From Halapricum hydrolyticum (GTDB lineage: Archaea; Halobacteriota; Halobacteria; Halobacteriales; Haloarculaceae), in assembly GCF_025517535.1 (NCBI RefSeq), contig NZ_JAOPKC010000001.1, positions 434,001 to 498,000 on the forward strand: a stretch of DNA of 64,000 bases, in the 5' to 3' direction. The position numbers and the translations under genes are program-made. Positions 9,361-15,751 of the stretch are shown here, in pieces. Position 1 is the first letter of the stretch, and the number at the start of each line of letters is the position of its first letter. Under the pieces are notes generated by a model, which was given only the letters and a program-made list of their open reading frames with translations, searched no databases and was not told the DNA's origin.

Positions 9361-9508
9361 TCATCGACGTTCCGGGCTGGAAGGGTTTGTACTGCTCGCA
9401 AACCGACGGTTCCTAGGCGACGCAGGTGGCATGCATCGAGTCGAGGGACGCGCTTTGACGAGAGTGTCTTTCGTCGATCGGCAGACGTGTGCAGAAGCGA
9501 GTGGTAAA

Positions 9509-9538
9509 TATCGTTACGAACTTTCAGCCGACAGTATA
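9509..9538 (+). repeat. Copy of a 30-bp repeat in the tyrS leader/promoter
   Basis: The bases here match 33526-33555, within the palindrome behind uppS, at about 26 of 30 positions. The shared core reads TTACGAACTT then CAGCCG-CAGTAT. A TATA-like AGTATAAC is at its right edge (9533-9540), about 35-40 nt upstream of the tyrS ATG. It is therefore either a promoter module or the remains of a palindromic mobile repeat that now supplies a promoter. Confidence 0.6.
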
Positions 9539-9574
9539 ACAACGGTTTTGTCACCGCCAGCGGCAACCAACTGT

Positions 9575-10624
9575 ATGGACATCGACGAGCGATTCGAGTT
9601 GACGACTCGCCACACGCGGGAGGTCGTCACCGAGGAGGAGTTGCAGACGCTGTTCGAAGAGCGCGACGAGCCGCGGGTCTACATCGGCTACGCCCCGACG
9701 GGCGAGATGCACATCGGCCACTTCACGACGATGCGCAAGCTCGCTGACTTCCTCGATGCCGGACTGGACGTGACGGTGCTGATCGCCGATCTGCACGCCC
9801 ATCTCGACGACGAGAAGAGCCCGTTCGATCTGCTGGAGGCACGTTCAGCGTACTACGAGGAAACCATCCGGGCGATGATCGACGCCGCCGGAGCCGATCC
9901 CGACGGGATCGAGTTCGTCCGTGGCCGGGAGTTCGAACTCGACGAAGACTACTCGCTCGAACTGCTGCGGATGGCTGCCGAGACGACGATCTCCCGTGCC
10001 AAGCGCGCAGCCAGCGAGGTCGTCCGCGAGTCCGATTCGCCGAAACTCGGCGGCCTGCTGTACCCGCTGATGCAGACGCTCGACGTGGACGCGCTGGACG
10101 CTGACATCGCATACGGCGGCGTCGACCAGCGCGGGATTTACATGCTCTCCCGGGAAATCCTGCCCGATCACGGCGGGGACGCGCCGATCTGCCTGTTCGC
10201 CCCGCTTCTCTCGGGCCTGTCGGGCGGGAAGATGAGCGCCTCCGATGAATCCTCGAAGGTCAACCTGAACGACTCGCCCGAAGCAGTGTCCGAGAAGCTG
10301 CACGACGCCTACTGTCCGATGGGCGAGGTCGAAGACAACGGCGTCCTGGAGTACGTCCGGTATCTCGTCTTCCCGATCCTCGACCAGCGCGAGGAGTCGT
10401 TCGTCGTCGAACGACCCGAAAAGTACGGCGGCGATCTGGTCTACGAGAGCTACGAGGAACTCGAAGCCGACTTCGTCGAGGAGGAACTGCATCCCCAGGA
10501 CCTCAAGAACGCCGCTGGCGAGTACATCTCCGAGATCATCGATCCGATCCGGACTCGGCTCGACGACCAGCCGGAGCTGCTGGCAGGGGCCTACCCCGAG
10601 AAGTACGGCGGCGGAGCCAACTGA
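9575..10624 (+). CDS. tyrS: Tyrosyl-tRNA synthetase, archaeal type
   Basis: This is a 349-aa class I synthetase. I start it at the ATG giving MDIDERFELTTRHTREVV, because the 76 in-frame codons upstream do not resemble the family and contain the promoter. HIGH is conserved as GEMHIGH (~residues 43-49) and KMSKS as GGKMSAS (~217-223). YPLMQ followed by GGVDQRGIYMLSRE is the archaeal/eukaryal TyrRS signature rather than TrpRS. It charges tRNA-Tyr. It stands alone, with dpsA 172 bp downstream under its own promoter. Confidence 0.94.
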   Translation: MDIDERFELTTRHTREVVTEEELQTLFEERDEPRVYIGYAPTGEMHIGHFTTMRKLADFLDAGLDVTVLIADLHAHLDDEKSPFDLLEARSAYYEETIRAMIDAAGADPDGIEFVRGREFELDEDYSLELLRMAAETTISRAKRAASEVVRESDSPKLGGLLYPLMQTLDVDALDADIAYGGVDQRGIYMLSREILPDHGGDAPICLFAPLLSGLSGGKMSASDESSKVNLNDSPEAVSEKLHDAYCPMGEVEDNGVLEYVRYLVFPILDQREESFVVERPEKYGGDLVYESYEELEADFVEEELHPQDLKNAAGEYISEIIDPIRTRLDDQPELLAGAYPEKYGGGAN

Positions 10625-10700
10625 TTGCTGCGACTGTCTGTCGCGTCTCTGTAGCGAGAAGTCGCTTCCCGAGAGCGCTGCCTGTCATAGATCGACGCAA

Positions 10701-10723
10701 GAATTTCCGCAAATCAGAAATTC
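10701..10723. promoter_or_regulatory. Inverted repeat upstream of dpsA
   Basis: GAATTTC (10701-10707) and GAAATTC (10717-10723) form a perfect 7-bp inverted repeat with a 9-bp spacer, about 40-60 bp upstream of the dpsA TATA box. It has the size of a regulator operator. It could equally be part of the transcription end of tyrS. Confidence 0.45.
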
Positions 10724-10760
10724 GGTTTTTGTTTTGCGAAATCTCGTTTTTCAATAGAGA

Positions 10761-10769
10761 AATTATAAG
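10761..10769 (+). promoter_or_regulatory. dpsA TATA box
   Basis: AATTATAAG in an otherwise G+C-rich region, about 30 nt upstream of the dpsA start codon. This fits a haloarchaeal TATA element and a very short leader. Confidence 0.65.
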
Positions 10770-10796
10770 TGGGTCGCGCACATACACACGATCGCA

Positions 10797-11333
10797 ATGA
10801 GTACCCAGAAGGATATCCGCCAGCAAGCGGGAACCGTCGACGAGAATCCCCTCCGCCTCGAGCAGGGGAAGGCCGAACAGGTCGTCGAGGCGCTGAACAC
10901 CGACCTCGCCGCGACGTACGTCCTGTACCACCAGCTCAAGAAGCACCACTGGAACGTCGAAGGCGCGGAGTTCCGAGACGTGCACGTGTTCCTCGGTGAG
11001 GCCGCCGGACGTGCCGAAGCGGCCGCCGACGAACTCGCCGAGCGACTGCAGGCGATCGGTGGCGCTCCGGTCGCGGGCGGGAAGAACCTCGAAGCGCACG
11101 CCCCGGTCGAGCCCGAAGACGACGACGTGTACGACATCCGTACGTCCCTGGAGAACGATCTTGAGATCTACGGCGACATCATCGAGAGCCTCCGGGATCA
11201 CGTCGATCTCGCGACGAACCTGGGCGATCACGCGACCGCCGAGATCCTCCGACAGATCCTCGTCGAGGTCGAGGAGGACGCTCACCACCTCGATCACTAC
11301 CTCGAAGACGACACGCTGGTCGTCAGCGAATAG
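10797..11333 (+). CDS. dpsA: DNA-protecting ferritin-like protein DpsA
   Basis: This 178-aa four-helix Dps-family protein stores iron by oxidising Fe(II) with peroxide and so protects DNA. The Dps signature is YHQLKKHHWNVEG (residues 44-56) followed by FRDVHVFLGEAAGRAEAAAD (~59-78), which supplies the His/Asp/Glu ferroxidase ligands at the dimer interface. Length and sequence fit haloarchaeal DpsA. It has a strong TATA box and an upstream inverted repeat, and it is monocistronic. The iron-box palindromes found downstream in this window are not present in its promoter. Confidence 0.93.
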   Translation: MSTQKDIRQQAGTVDENPLRLEQGKAEQVVEALNTDLAATYVLYHQLKKHHWNVEGAEFRDVHVFLGEAAGRAEAAADELAERLQAIGGAPVAGGKNLEAHAPVEPEDDDVYDIRTSLENDLEIYGDIIESLRDHVDLATNLGDHATAEILRQILVEVEEDAHHLDHYLEDDTLVVSE

Positions 11334-11359
11334 GCCAGAGAGACCGATCTTGTGAACCG

Positions 11360-11434
11360 CCTCGGGGTCAAGTGGTTCGAGAGACTTCGTCTCTCGTCAT
11401 CACGGAAGACTGCGTCTTCCGTACGACCCCGAGG
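11360..11434. repeat. IS end hairpin carrying a 54-bp double-hairpin insert
   Basis: The outer arms CCTCGGGGTC (11360-11369) and GACCCCGAGG (11425-11434) match the hairpin at the other IS end. There the loop is only TCAAG, but here 54 extra bases (11373-11426) sit in the loop. They contain two perfect small hairpins: 11378-11396 (8-bp stem, loop TTC) and 11402-11422 (9-bp stem, loop TGC), separated by 5 nt. Confidence 0.75.
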
Positions 11435-11448
11435 CTTCTTCCCGTGGA

Positions 11449-12726
11449 TTAGTCGGACACGCCTCGGATACCATTGGTCTGGTCGCCTCGAACGGTATCA
11501 GAGGTCACGGTCGGGCCGTCCACAGGCCCCGATGCCTGCCGTCGCAACTCCCACTTCCGCACCTGCGGGAGTGTGTTGAGAGCAGGCACATCTCTATTGT
11601 CTTGCTTTCGCAGCCACTTCTGTGCGACACTCACGCCAGCGCCACGGTCGGCGTGGTCTTGATGCTCGCACTCACAGCACTTGAACCGCTTCTTGTGGCG
11701 GTTCGCCCATTCTGTGTGTCCACAAATAGGGCATTGCTGGCTGGTGTACTCTGGGTCAACATCGTCTGAGGGAATCCCTTGCCACGCGGCTTTGTAGCTG
11801 ATGAACTCTCGAAGTTTGGCGAACGGTAGTGAGTGCAGACGGCGGTTCATTCGAGTCCCGTATTCAATGTCGTCTCGCATGTTTTCGAGGTCTTCGAAGA
11901 CAATCACAGGACTGTCGAACCGTTGAATCCACTCGACCACGCGCCGTGAAACCGTGTGTAGCTGGTCGTGAACGAACCGTTGTTCCTTGTCGCGGAACAC
12001 GTCGTTGAACGCGGTCTGTCCGGCTTCCTGCATCCGTTTCTGCATCGTGAAGTACCGATGTCGTTCTTCCTTGATTTCCGGGTAGTCGATAACGATTGAA
12101 TCTTCGATACCACTCTCGGTCAGTGCCGCTAGCGCAACACAGTCTTCGTTAATATCGACACCGATGACTGTTTCTGCCGCTGTTTTTGCACCAACTTCGG
12201 CGGTTTCGTTCGTGACGGTGACGTGCAATTCTTCGCGTTCGTTTCGGACAAGCGCCTCGGCGGTACCAACGTGCCAGTCATCATCTTCGATTGCCTGTGC
12301 GAGCAGGTCGAACTGGTCTTGCGTGCCGCGAAGCTCGCCTTTGACGTGATTGTACGGTTTCGCACTGATGCGGAACCGTACTGTTTCGTCTTCGAGAAAG
12401 AGGTTGTAGCCTTCGCCGTAGTTCATCCGCAACGGGAACGTCTCGTGTTTGTACCACGGGCGTCCCCAGTCGTCGTTGTCGTAGTAGTTGTCGAGTGCGT
12501 CGAAGGCTTTGCCGATGATGCGCTGTGCGGTGTTTTGCACGAGGTTGGCGTTCTGCTCAACAACATCTTCTATCTCGTCCCAGTCCCACCCGTCATAGTT
12601 GAGGCGTAGCACCTCGTTGAACACCCGGCGACACTCCAATCGAGCGTCGTGAAGCAAGCTCTCGTTGCCACTCTGCACGTCCAGCGGGAACACGAGTGTC
12701 TTGGTGAGAGCCTGTGTGTGCGTCAT
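11449..12726 (-). CDS. tnpB: TnpB, RNA-guided-nuclease family protein of IS605 group
   Basis: This 425-aa protein has the full RuvC triad: D191 (GVDINEDC), E278 (VIVFEDLENMR) and D360 (DHADRGAGVS). The C-terminal zinc ribbon is C332/C335 with C350/C353. The N-terminal OrfB helix-turn-helix-like region is intact. TnpB proteins are omega-RNA-guided DNA nucleases that help the element persist; the guide RNA would come from the transcript's 3' end, here the hairpin region below 11449. Its start overlaps the stop of the small RHH gene by four bases (ATGA). The gene looks intact and possibly functional. Confidence 0.93.
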   Translation of the reverse strand: MTHTQALTKTLVFPLDVQSGNESLLHDARLECRRVFNEVLRLNYDGWDWDEIEDVVEQNANLVQNTAQRIIGKAFDALDNYYDNDDWGRPWYKHETFPLRMNYGEGYNLFLEDETVRFRISAKPYNHVKGELRGTQDQFDLLAQAIEDDDWHVGTAEALVRNEREELHVTVTNETAEVGAKTAAETVIGVDINEDCVALAALTESGIEDSIVIDYPEIKEERHRYFTMQKRMQEAGQTAFNDVFRDKEQRFVHDQLHTVSRRVVEWIQRFDSPVIVFEDLENMRDDIEYGTRMNRRLHSLPFAKLREFISYKAAWQGIPSDDVDPEYTSQQCPICGHTEWANRHKKRFKCCECEHQDHADRGAGVSVAQKWLRKQDNRDVPALNTLPQVRKWELRRQASGPVDGPTVTSDTVRGDQTNGIRGVSD

Positions 12727-12857
12727 TCTTGGTCGTTCACCCAGTCTCGGACGAGTCCACGCACGACTTCGGACTTGGTTTTCTCAGCGTCTATGCATTG
12801 CTTCGAGAACTCCTTGTATAATTCGTCCTCCAAGTCCACAGTGAGTCGTTTAGTCAT
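12723..12857 (-). CDS. 44-aa ribbon-helix-helix protein upstream of tnpB
   Basis: The reading frame begins ATG at 12857 and encodes MTKRLTVDLEDELYKEF, continuing through KTKSEVVRGLVRDWV. It has a short beta strand, two helices and the CopG/Arc-type pattern. It ends in an ATGA overlap with tnpB, so it is almost certainly translated together with it. Likely role: a small repressor of the IS transcript or a regulator of TnpB. This role is inferred from fold and position. Confidence 0.8.
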   Translation of the reverse strand: MTKRLTVDLEDELYKEFSKQCIDAEKTKSEVVRGLVRDWVNDQE

Positions 12858-12914
12858 CTCACACATACTGCTTATTTGCTGAAATACTTAAAACTTGTCC
12901 ACGTACTGGTCTGT

Positions 12915-13364
12915 ATGGGTGAGAAACGGTCAAACCACACGGTATACAACGTCAACCACCACTTTGTGTGGTGTCCAAAGTCAAGCAAAGCGTAGCTTTG
13001 CGTACCTCGCGGGATCTTCGATCCCGCTCAGTATCGACACCCGATACTGGGTGTGATAGAAGACTCACTAGAATCGAGTTTTCGAGAGGTGTGCGACAAG
13101 TACAACTACGAGATTCTGTCGTTGCACATCTCACCCGACCACGTACACCTGTTCTTGTCGGCACATCCCAAACACGCTCCGAGCAAGATTGTACGGACAG
13201 TCAAGAGTATTACAGCACGAGAGATGTGGCAACAACACGAACTCCTGTTACAGGAATACCTGTGGGGTGGTGGGTTCTGGGAAGAATCGTACTACGTGGG
13301 GACGGCTGGTGACGTTTCGACCGATACGATTGAACAGTACATCGAGCGAACGGAGCACGTTTAA
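12915..13364 (+). pseudogene. tnpA: TnpA (IS200 Y1 transposase) with a 51-bp insertion and in-frame TAG
   Basis: The gene starts ATG 12915 (MGEKRSNHTVYNVNHHFVWCPK) and resumes at 13032 with YRHPVLGVIED. Joining the two gives a typical 132-aa Y1 transposase with the HUH motif (HISPDHVHLFL) and the catalytic tyrosine region (TIEQYIERTEHV). Between them lie 51 bases (12981-13031), a multiple of three, so the frame is kept, but a TAG at 12993-12995 stops translation. All catalytic residues lie after the stop. Without readthrough, splicing or bypass the product is a 26-aa peptide. A downstream restart would remove the beginning of the domain but keep HUH and Tyr. Confidence 0.85.
12981..13031. repeat. 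51-bp double-hairpin insertion in tnpA
   Basis: Two perfect hairpins lie side by side: GCAAAGC-GTA-GCTTTGC (12985-13001) and GCGGGATC-TTC-GATCCCGC (13009-13027), with a 7-nt spacer. The design (7-9 bp stems, 3-nt loops) matches the 54-bp insert in the IS end hairpin, although the sequences differ. Confidence 0.8.
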
Positions 13365-13383
13365 CCGAGCTTACGGCCTTCAC

Positions 13384-13404
13384 CCTCGGGGTCAAGCCCC
13401 GAGG
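13384..13404. repeat. Intact IS end hairpin
   Basis: CCTCGGGG (13384-13391) and CCCCGAGG (13397-13404) form an 8-bp stem with loop TCAAG just after tnpA. It marks the second end of the IS200/IS605 element and is followed by CACTCGGCC. Nearly the same end sequence recurs as a solo copy at 34361-34390. Confidence 0.75.
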
Positions 13405-13435
13405 CACTCGGCCTGCTCCGCCTGTAGAAGGAGGA

Positions 13436-13591
13436 CTATCGCGACGGCTCGACGGTCGTGTCCGTCGCGATCCAGGCGTCGGGGTTGCCGTCCTCGGTGA
13501 AGACGGTCTTGTCTTCCGTCGGGGAGTGAGCCGACACCGAGGGCCAGTCCTCGACCGCGTCGTCGGGCGTACGGGTATCTGCCATCGCCAT
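13436..13591 (-). CDS. 51-aa acidic protein headed by an iron box
   Basis: The product begins MAMADTRTPDDAVEDWP and ends with NPDAWIATDTTVEPSR, a tail that resembles small haloarchaeal proteins of the DUF7331 type (NPxAWIxSD pattern). It has no membrane segment or cysteine. A second ATG lies two codons in. A perfect DtxR-type palindrome (13595-13608) abuts the start codon, so expression is probably repressed by iron. The function is unknown. Confidence 0.65.
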   Translation of the reverse strand: MAMADTRTPDDAVEDWPSVSAHSPTEDKTVFTEDGNPDAWIATDTTVEPSR

Positions 13592-13594
13592 GGA

Positions 13595-13608
13595 TTAGGC
13601 GAGCCTAA
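13595..13608. promoter_or_regulatory. DtxR/IdeR-type iron box TTAGGC-GA-GCCTAA
   Basis: A perfect 6-bp inverted repeat with a 2-bp centre, 3 nt from the start of the 51-aa gene (minus strand). At that distance it would overlap the transcription start of a leaderless mRNA. It also lies ~80 bp upstream of the plus-strand gene at 13689. Confidence 0.75.
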
Positions 13609-13688
13609 AGATAAAAGCGTTCGGATGTTCCCGACGACGTGAGAACGGACCGCGTCGGTTTTAGGGTGATGGGGAACGAACGGACGTT

Positions 13689-14216
13689 ATGGCCGACGAC
13701 GACCCTCCGGACGTCGAACAGCAGCTCGCGGAACTCACTCGGACGGTCGCGCAATTGCGCGAGCAGCTCGAGCGCGAGCGACGCCCGCTTCTGGCTCCGC
13801 GACCGCCACGGGCCGACGAACTCCGGCAGTTCACCAGCGAAGTCGCGATCCCGGGTGCGATACTGTTGCTCGAGACGAACGTCCGCGCGCTGCGGCTCCT
13901 CCAGCGAACCATTCGGCTGGCTGACGGGACCGACACACAGGACGGCGGCGAATCGGTCTCACAGCGGGCCGAGCGCGCCGGATCGAAGGCGCTGTCGCGT
14001 CTGGAGAGCGCGCTCGAAGACGTCCAGTCGGCTCTCGACAGCCAGCCGCCGGACAGCGAGGCGCGCGACCTGCTCGAAGACGCCCGGCGACTCCAGGCCG
14101 AAATCGAAGAGCAACTCGGTGACGGGGACGAACCGGTCGAGACCGGCCCGTCAGTCGACGTCGAATCCGAACTCCAGTCGATCAAAGATCAGGTCGACAA
14201 CGACGACGAGCAGTAA
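13689..14216 (+). CDS. Haloarchaeal coiled-coil protein (DUF7547-like)
   Basis: This 175-aa acidic protein has an N-terminal coiled coil (residues ~8-35, LAELTRTVAQLREQLERER), a central segment PGAILLLETNVRALRLLQRTIRLADG that could lie against a membrane, and a C-terminal helical region rich in Glu and Gln. It resembles a family conserved only in haloarchaea, and I assign no function. The reading frame ends just before a small membrane-peptide gene, so the two may be an operon. Confidence 0.72.
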   Translation: MADDDPPDVEQQLAELTRTVAQLREQLERERRPLLAPRPPRADELRQFTSEVAIPGAILLLETNVRALRLLQRTIRLADGTDTQDGGESVSQRAERAGSKALSRLESALEDVQSALDSQPPDSEARDLLEDARRLQAEIEEQLGDGDEPVETGPSVDVESELQSIKDQVDNDDEQ

Positions 14217-14225
14217 TATCCGAGT

Positions 14226-14336
14226 ATGCGCGTGGCCACCGACAGCGTGCTCGTCGGACTCCTCACCGGCAGTGGCGCCGTCGCGCTCGCGCTGCTGTTC
14301 GCTGATCCGACTGCCGACGATACGGCAGGGCTCTGA
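14226..14336 (+). CDS. 36-aa single-span membrane peptide
   Basis: ATG at 14226 opens MRVATDSVLVGLLTGSGAVA, continuing into ALALLFADPTADD. One hydrophobic span is followed by an acidic tail. It lies 9 bp after the DUF7547-like gene on the same strand, which favours a real small gene, but conservation could not be tested. Confidence 0.5.
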   Translation: MRVATDSVLVGLLTGSGAVALALLFADPTADDTAGL

Positions 14337-14351
14337 TCGTTGCGTTCCTCT

Positions 14352-14428
14352 CATACGGATTATTGTACGTCTGTGCCGCATCGACCACCGGGCGGCCGAG
14401 CGATAAATCGGTACGATAATCTGTATCA
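14352..14428. repeat. Imperfect long-arm inverted repeat (REP-like)
   Basis: The 17-bp left arm (14352-14368, CATACGGATTATTGTAC) pairs with 14411-14427 at 14 of 17 positions around a G+C-rich middle. It is intergenic, between the small membrane peptide and the GT75 gene, and may act as terminator for the genes at 13689-14336. The remaining bases of this ~210-bp gap hold only the GT75 promoter. Confidence 0.45.
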
Positions 14429-14510
14429 CTCAACGGCGCGTTTTTCGCTGTGACCCGCTACTCACCGCCCCTCGCGACGTTTCTCGTCTGAGATGGTCGG
14501 GAACGACACA

Positions 14511-14532
14511 CTCTTTAGGCTGGCCTAAAGAG
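14511..14532. promoter_or_regulatory. 22-bp perfect iron-box palindrome upstream of GT75 gene
   Basis: CTCTTTAGGC and GCCTAAAGAG flank a TG centre. The arms are perfect over 10 bp, and the core is TTAGGC-TG-GCCTAA. The palindrome ends 13 nt before the ATG at 14546, placing it over the expected transcription start. It is the best of the five DtxR-type boxes in the window. Confidence 0.85.
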
Positions 14533-14545
14533 TGGCAGATATCCG

Positions 14546-15709
14546 ATGACCGACGACATTTGCGTGATCGTGCCGACGATCCGGGAGTACGAGTGCGTCC
14601 GCGAGTACGTGGCGAACGCTCGCCGCCACGGGTTCGACACCGACCGGCTGCATTTCGTGCTCGTCACGGAGGACTTCTGTGACACCGATGCGATGGACAC
14701 GATGCTCGAAGAACTGGACGTTTCGGGCGAGGTTTTCGACGGAAGCGCCCGCGAAGCGTGGTTCGCAGAGCAGGGGATCGAGGAATACGGCCATCTAATT
14801 CCCGAGGCGAGCCACGCCCAGACGAGTTTCGGCTTGCTGTATCTCTGGGCGGGCGAGTTCGAGTACGGCGTGTTCATCGACGACGACACGCTACCCCACG
14901 AAGGAATCGATTTCTTCGGGACGCACATGGACAACCTCCAGTACCGGGGCGCGATCGAGGCCGTCGAGTCGGACGAGCGCTGGGTGAACGTCCTCTACCA
15001 GACGGACACGGACCTGTACCCGCGTGGCTACCCCTACAGCGCGATGGGCGAGACCGTCCGGACGGAGACGGCGACCGTCTCCGAGGTCGTCGCCTCCCAG
15101 GGACTGTGGACGAACGTCCCCGACCTGGACGCAGTGCGCATCCTGATGGACGGCGACCTCGATGGGCAGGCCCAGACGAGACTCGACACCGACGCGTACG
15201 GTCGCGACTTCGTGGCCGCGCCTGGCCAGTACCTGACCGTCTGTTCGATGAACCTCGCGTTCAAGCGCGAGGTCGTCCCGGCGTTCTACCAGTTGCCGAT
15301 GGACGACAACCCATGGGACGTTGGCCGGTTCGACGACATCTGGAGCGGCGTCTTCCTCAAACGCGCCGCGGACCTGCTTGGCAAGCAGATCTACAACGGC
15401 GCGCCGCTGTGTGAGCACAACAAGGCACCGCGATCGACATTCGGCGACCTGGCCAACGAGGTCGCCGGGCTCGAACTGAACGAACACGTCTGGGAACTGG
15501 CCGACCGCGTCTCCGAAGCCGACAGCTTCGCCGACGCGTTCGAGCGCATGGCCGACGAACTGCTCGCCGCCGAGGCGAACGCCTACGAAAACGGCGAGTT
15601 CCTCGCGTACGTCGGCGAGCACATGCACGACTGGCTCGACTGTCTCGCCGCCCTCGAAGCGGACGGCACGGAAGCCACGCAGTCGACCCGGACGATTGCA
15701 GACGACTGA
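14546..15709 (+). CDS. GT75 family protein (RGP / UDP-sugar mutase-like)
   Basis: This 387-aa cytosolic GT-A protein resembles plant reversibly glycosylated polypeptides (UDP-arabinopyranose mutases) and archaeal proteins annotated alpha-1,4-glucan-protein synthase. IVPTIREYECVREYV opens the nucleotide-binding fold, and DDD at 112-114 (VFIDDDTLPHEG) is the metal/nucleotide-sugar site. It may interconvert sugar ring forms or prime a glucan. It is headed by a perfect iron-box palindrome, and the iron ABC transporter genes follow after 42 bp with their own box, so it belongs to the iron-controlled set. The actual substrate is unknown. Confidence 0.8.
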   Translation: MTDDICVIVPTIREYECVREYVANARRHGFDTDRLHFVLVTEDFCDTDAMDTMLEELDVSGEVFDGSAREAWFAEQGIEEYGHLIPEASHAQTSFGLLYLWAGEFEYGVFIDDDTLPHEGIDFFGTHMDNLQYRGAIEAVESDERWVNVLYQTDTDLYPRGYPYSAMGETVRTETATVSEVVASQGLWTNVPDLDAVRILMDGDLDGQAQTRLDTDAYGRDFVAAPGQYLTVCSMNLAFKREVVPAFYQLPMDDNPWDVGRFDDIWSGVFLKRAADLLGKQIYNGAPLCEHNKAPRSTFGDLANEVAGLELNEHVWELADRVSEADSFADAFERMADELLAAEANAYENGEFLAYVGEHMHDWLDCLAALEADGTEATQSTRTIADD

Positions 15710-15733
15710 GACGAACCGCCAGCCTTATGTTTA

Positions 15734-15747
15734 TTAGGCCAGCCTAA
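15734..15747. promoter_or_regulatory. Iron box TTAGGC-CA-GCCTAA upstream of iron-binding protein gene
   Basis: A perfect 6-bp inverted repeat ending 4 nt before the start codon at 15752, so a bound repressor would cover the start of a leaderless transcript. It marks a separate promoter for the transporter operon despite the short distance from the GT75 gene. Confidence 0.82.
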
Positions 15748-15751
15748 AACA

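Larger units (their letters stand above)
11352..13412. mobile_element. IS200/IS605-family element (tnpB, RHH gene, defective tnpA)
   Basis: The element is bounded by two hairpins with the same stem (CCTCGGGG/CCCCGAGG), at 11360-11434 (interrupted) and 13384-13404 (intact). Inside are tnpB (minus), a 44-aa RHH gene (minus) and a divergent tnpA (plus), the usual IS605 order. No target duplication is expected for this family. tnpA is interrupted, so the copy can probably not move on its own unless the stop is bypassed or a TnpA is supplied from elsewhere. It lies between dpsA and an iron-box gene. Confidence 0.85.

Noticed and set aside
9347..9574. N-terminal extension of tyrS by 76 codons
   Set aside because: The added residues do not look like TyrRS, and the segment contains a repeat copy and a TATA element. 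The ATG at 9575 gives the family N-terminus.
13053..13364. Short stand-alone transposase gene starting at 13053
   Set aside because: The preceding residues YRHPVLG are in the same frame and conserved; it is the 3' part of the interrupted tnpA.
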